From the NCBI GenBank assembly GCA_900765105.1, contig CAAFQM010000262.1:1-7670 (forward strand): DNA of 7,670 nucleotides, written 5' to 3'. Source of the DNA: an uncultured Faecalibacterium sp. (GTDB taxonomy: Bacteria; Bacillota; Clostridia; Oscillospirales; Ruminococcaceae). Positions 6,671 to 7,670 of this stretch are shown one piece after another. Each line of letters opens with the position of its first letter. Positions within the stretch are counted from its first letter, which is position 1. The notes beneath the pieces were generated by a model. The model was not told the origin of the DNA. It did not search any database and was given only the letters and a program-made list of their open reading frames with translations. A program made the translations under genes and the position numbers.

Positions 6671-7230
6671 CGCGGCAGCACTCCTTCCAGTAAAATCGAG
6701 ATCATTTCTTCCAGCACGGCGGTGTACTGCACACCGCTGTCCGCAAGGCTGCGGTCAGCCAGAAAGCTTTCCATCGAAGCGGTGATCATCTGCCGCAGCA
6801 CCGGCAGGGATACGGGCCGGATGACGCCTTCCCGCATGGCCTGCTCCAACAGAGCCATGGTCGGCTCCCAGCCGGTCTCCAGCTGAAAACACACCCGGGC
6901 CGCGACAGCCGGATATTTTTCGTCCAGTTCTTCCATCTGCTGCAGGTCCAGCGCAGCGTATTCCTCCGGCATCGCAATGATGATGGCACGGAGCTTTTCC
7001 TGCAGCGTGCCGCCGCCTTCCAGAATTTCCTGCTTGCAGCGGTGGATCTTTTCAAATGCGCGGTCCACCATATCCATCAAAAGTTTTTCTTTGGAAGGAT
7101 AGACGGTATAGATCGTTTTTTTGCTGATGTGCAGCTGCTGGGCCACTTGCTGCATGGTAAACCGCAGCCCCTGCTCCCGGAACAGCAGCATCGCCTGTGC
7201 ACACACCAGCGTGCTGAGATCGTCCTGCAT
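6667..7230 (-). CDS. TetR-family transcriptional regulator, likely autorepressor of the galactoside operon (187 aa)
   Basis: The N-terminus is a TetR-type DNA-binding domain: a first helix (about 3-20, AQAMLLFREQG), then helix-turn-helix at about 25-44 (T-M-Q-Q-V-A-Q-Q-L-H-I-S-K-K-T-I-Y-T-V-Y) and the family signature Y-P-S-K-E-K-L-L (44-51). The remaining roughly 135 residues are helical and variable, as expected for the ligand-binding and dimer part; the ligand cannot be predicted. I chose ATG 7228-7230 because a full AAGGAGGTG (7236-7244) sits five bases upstream. The frame stays open to 7365, but that extension would cross the promoter and operator and has no ribosome binding site. Length of 187 aa is normal for the family. 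It is the first gene of the operon and overlaps the GH2 gene by ATGA, so repressor and enzymes are made from one transcript. TetR proteins are a less common choice than LacI or AraC types for a sugar operon. Confidence 0.87.
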   Translation of the reverse strand: MQDDLSTLVCAQAMLLFREQGLRFTMQQVAQQLHISKKTIYTVYPSKEKLLMDMVDRAFEKIHRCKQEILEGGGTLQEKLRAIIIAMPEEYAALDLQQMEELDEKYPAVAARVCFQLETGWEPTMALLEQAMREGVIRPVSLPVLRQMITASMESFLADRSLADSGVQYTAVLEEMISILLEGVLPR

Positions 7231-7266
7231 CCGAGCACCTCCTTCGGAAACTGAATTCATTTTTCT

Positions 7267-7290
7267 GGTTTCCATTCTAATATGGAAACC
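7267..7290. promoter_or_regulatory. Probable TetR operator: 9-bp perfect palindrome over the -10 box
   Basis: GGTTTCCAT (7267-7275) and ATGGAAACC (7282-7290) are perfect inverted repeats around six bases. The dyad centre falls within the -10 element at 7274-7279, so a bound dimer would block RNA polymerase. Its place directly upstream of a tetR gene, and its size, fit a TetR-family operator. That the TetR protein encoded next to it is the ligand of this site is inference. Confidence 0.7.
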
Positions 7291-7302
7291 GGACTGATTC
7301 AA
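7274..7302 (-). promoter_or_regulatory. Sigma-A type promoter of the TetR-galactoside operon
   Basis: On the minus strand, TTGAAT (7297-7302, 4 of 6 to consensus) and TAGAAT (7274-7279, 5 of 6) are separated by exactly 17 bases. Initiation would fall near 7267, leaving a leader of about 37 bases that carries the AAGGAGGTG of the regulator. No other good promoter is seen before or between the four operon genes. Confidence 0.7.
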
Positions 7303-7313
7303 GCGGTTTCCGC

Positions 7314-7448
7314 ATTTTCTGCGTTCTGTCGGAGAATCCGGAAAAAAACACAGCAATTTGACCAAAGTGTCTCTGCTCCAAATTGCAAAAAAGCGGATAA
7401 ATGGGCAAGTCGGTGGGTAGCGCTGGTGAAAAGTATAGTGCCTGTGAC
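7314..7448. other. Geneless spacer between operon promoter and glgP terminator
   Basis: No reading frame here has both a ribosome binding site and a recognisable product. Apart from the inverted repeat at 7353-7386, I see only a TATACT-like sequence on the minus strand (7432-7437) without a matching -35 box. Composition is more AT-rich than the flanking genes, as expected for an intergenic region. Confidence 0.6.
7342..7386 (-). terminator. Possible weak backup terminator in the glgP-tetR spacer
   Basis: GCAATTTG (7353-7360) and CAAATTGC (7379-7386) are perfect inverted repeats with an 18-base loop. On the minus strand the stem is followed after four bases by seven T (A7 at 7342-7348). The stem is AT-rich and the loop large, so as a terminator it would be weak. 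It lies between the strong glgP terminator and the operon promoter, where it could absorb read-through. Confidence 0.3.
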
Positions 7449-7493
7449 AAAAAACTCCACAGCCAGAGAGAAAACCTCATTCTGGCTGTGGAG
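7449..7493 (-). terminator. Strong rho-independent terminator of glgP
   Basis: CTCCACAGCCAGA (7455-7467) pairs perfectly with TCTGGCTGTGGAG (7481-7493), a 13-bp stem with a 13-base loop. On the minus strand it is followed directly by six T (A6 at 7449-7454). It begins 33 bases after the glgP stop codon and separates glgP from the galactoside operon. On the + strand the stem is followed by GAAAAGG and would not terminate. Confidence 0.92.
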
Positions 7494-7526
7494 AAAAGGA
7501 AAAATGATTGAAAAACGTGAAATGAT

Positions 7527-7670
7527 TTACTTGTCGCCCAGATGCCAGATGTCGCGGTCATACTCGGCAATGGTGCGGTCACTGGAGAAGAAGCCTGCCT
7601 TGGCGATGTTCACAAGGCACTTCTTGCGCCAGCCCAGCGGGTCGCAGGCGTAATCGCTCAGGGCCTGCCC
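7527..7670 (-). CDS. glgP: Glycogen/maltodextrin phosphorylase, C-terminal 47 residues (5' part beyond window)
   Basis: Read on the minus strand from the window edge, an open frame gives 47 residues ending in TAA (7527-7529). The sequence contains NIAKAGFFSSDRTIAEY followed by D-I-W-H-L, which matches the conserved C-terminal signature of GT35 glycogen/starch phosphorylases (N-x-A-x-S-G-x-F-S-S-D-R-T-I-x-E-Y-x-x-x-I-W). The enzyme releases glucose-1-phosphate from alpha-1,4-glucan in the cytoplasm. The catalytic lysine and pyridoxal phosphate site are upstream of this fragment and outside the window. A strong terminator follows 33 bases after the stop, so it is a separate unit from the galactoside operon although transcribed in the same direction. 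Confidence 0.92.
   Translation of the reverse strand, partial: GQALSDYACDPLGWRKKCLVNIAKAGFFSSDRTIAEYDRDIWHLGDK

Larger units (their letters stand above)
7246..7311. repeat. Symmetric array of four GGAAAC/GTTTCC half-sites
   Basis: Half-sites occur at 7246-7251 (GGAAAC), 7267-7273 (GGTTTCC), 7284-7290 (GGAAACC) and 7305-7311 (GGTTTCC). They form two outer units of equal geometry, 7246-7273 and 7284-7311, each 28 bases with inverted ends and separated by 10 bases. The whole array is symmetric about the same centre as the 24-base palindrome (between 7278 and 7279). It covers the -35, the -10 and the first transcribed bases. The rightmost half-site also sits in a small palindrome, GCGG-TTT-CCGC (7303-7313). 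Confidence 0.6.

Noticed and set aside
7298..7311. Possible catabolite repression (cre) site, minus-strand GGAAACCGCTTGAA
   Set aside because: It matches 8 of 10 fixed positions of the cre consensus but lacks the leading T and the closing C, and it coincides with one half-site of the TetR-like array, which explains it better.
7231..7365. 45-residue N-terminal extension of the TetR protein
   Set aside because: It would cover the promoter and operator and has no ribosome binding site, while ATG 7230 has a perfect AAGGAGGTG five bases away and a standard TetR N-terminus.
7282..7653. + strand open frame across the spacer and the glgP end
   Set aside because: It crosses the promoter, a terminator and antisense glgP sequence, with no ribosome binding site or recognisable product.

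Overview
The window looks like chromosomal DNA of a GC-rich, low-redox-gut-type Firmicute. The supporting signs are strong AAGGAGG ribosome binding sites, GC-rich metabolic genes, and glycogen phosphorylase and galactoside genes. Oscillospiraceae, possibly Faecalibacterium, is my inference from style and gene content; no 16S or other marker is present to confirm it.

Layout from left to right: (1) the 3' end of a small heat shock protein gene (Hsp20 family, + strand), then a small hairpin and a rho-independent terminator. (2) An AT-rich island at about 245-1150 (+ strand) with its own extended -10 promoter, an alpha/beta hydrolase gene and a short two-span membrane protein gene. Its composition is clearly unlike everything around it. 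(3) A long, almost perfectly self-complementary bidirectional terminator lying exactly between two convergent stop codons. (4) A minus-strand, four-gene, fully overlapping operon read from right to left: TetR-family regulator, GH2 beta-galactosidase-type hydrolase, GPH-family (MelB-like) sugar:cation symporter, GH36 alpha-galactosidase. (5) The operon's promoter and a symmetric array of inverted half-sites that is the probable operator. (6) A geneless 150-base spacer, a strong terminator, and the last 47 codons of glycogen phosphorylase (glgP, minus strand).

The operon makes sense as one pathway. The symporter brings a small galactoside across the membrane with Na+ or H+. The two hydrolases lack signal peptides and so act in the cytoplasm, cleaving alpha- and beta-linked terminal galactose respectively. 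The TetR protein, encoded first, probably represses its own promoter and with it the whole operon. Every junction overlaps (4, 10 and 8 bases), so expression is probably translationally coupled. The inducer and the natural sugar are not visible in the sequence. No mobile element, CRISPR array, tRNA or rRNA was seen. I found no clearly new system. The items most worth a second look are the four-half-site operator array, the TetR control of a dual alpha/beta-galactosidase operon, and the AT-rich two-gene island.
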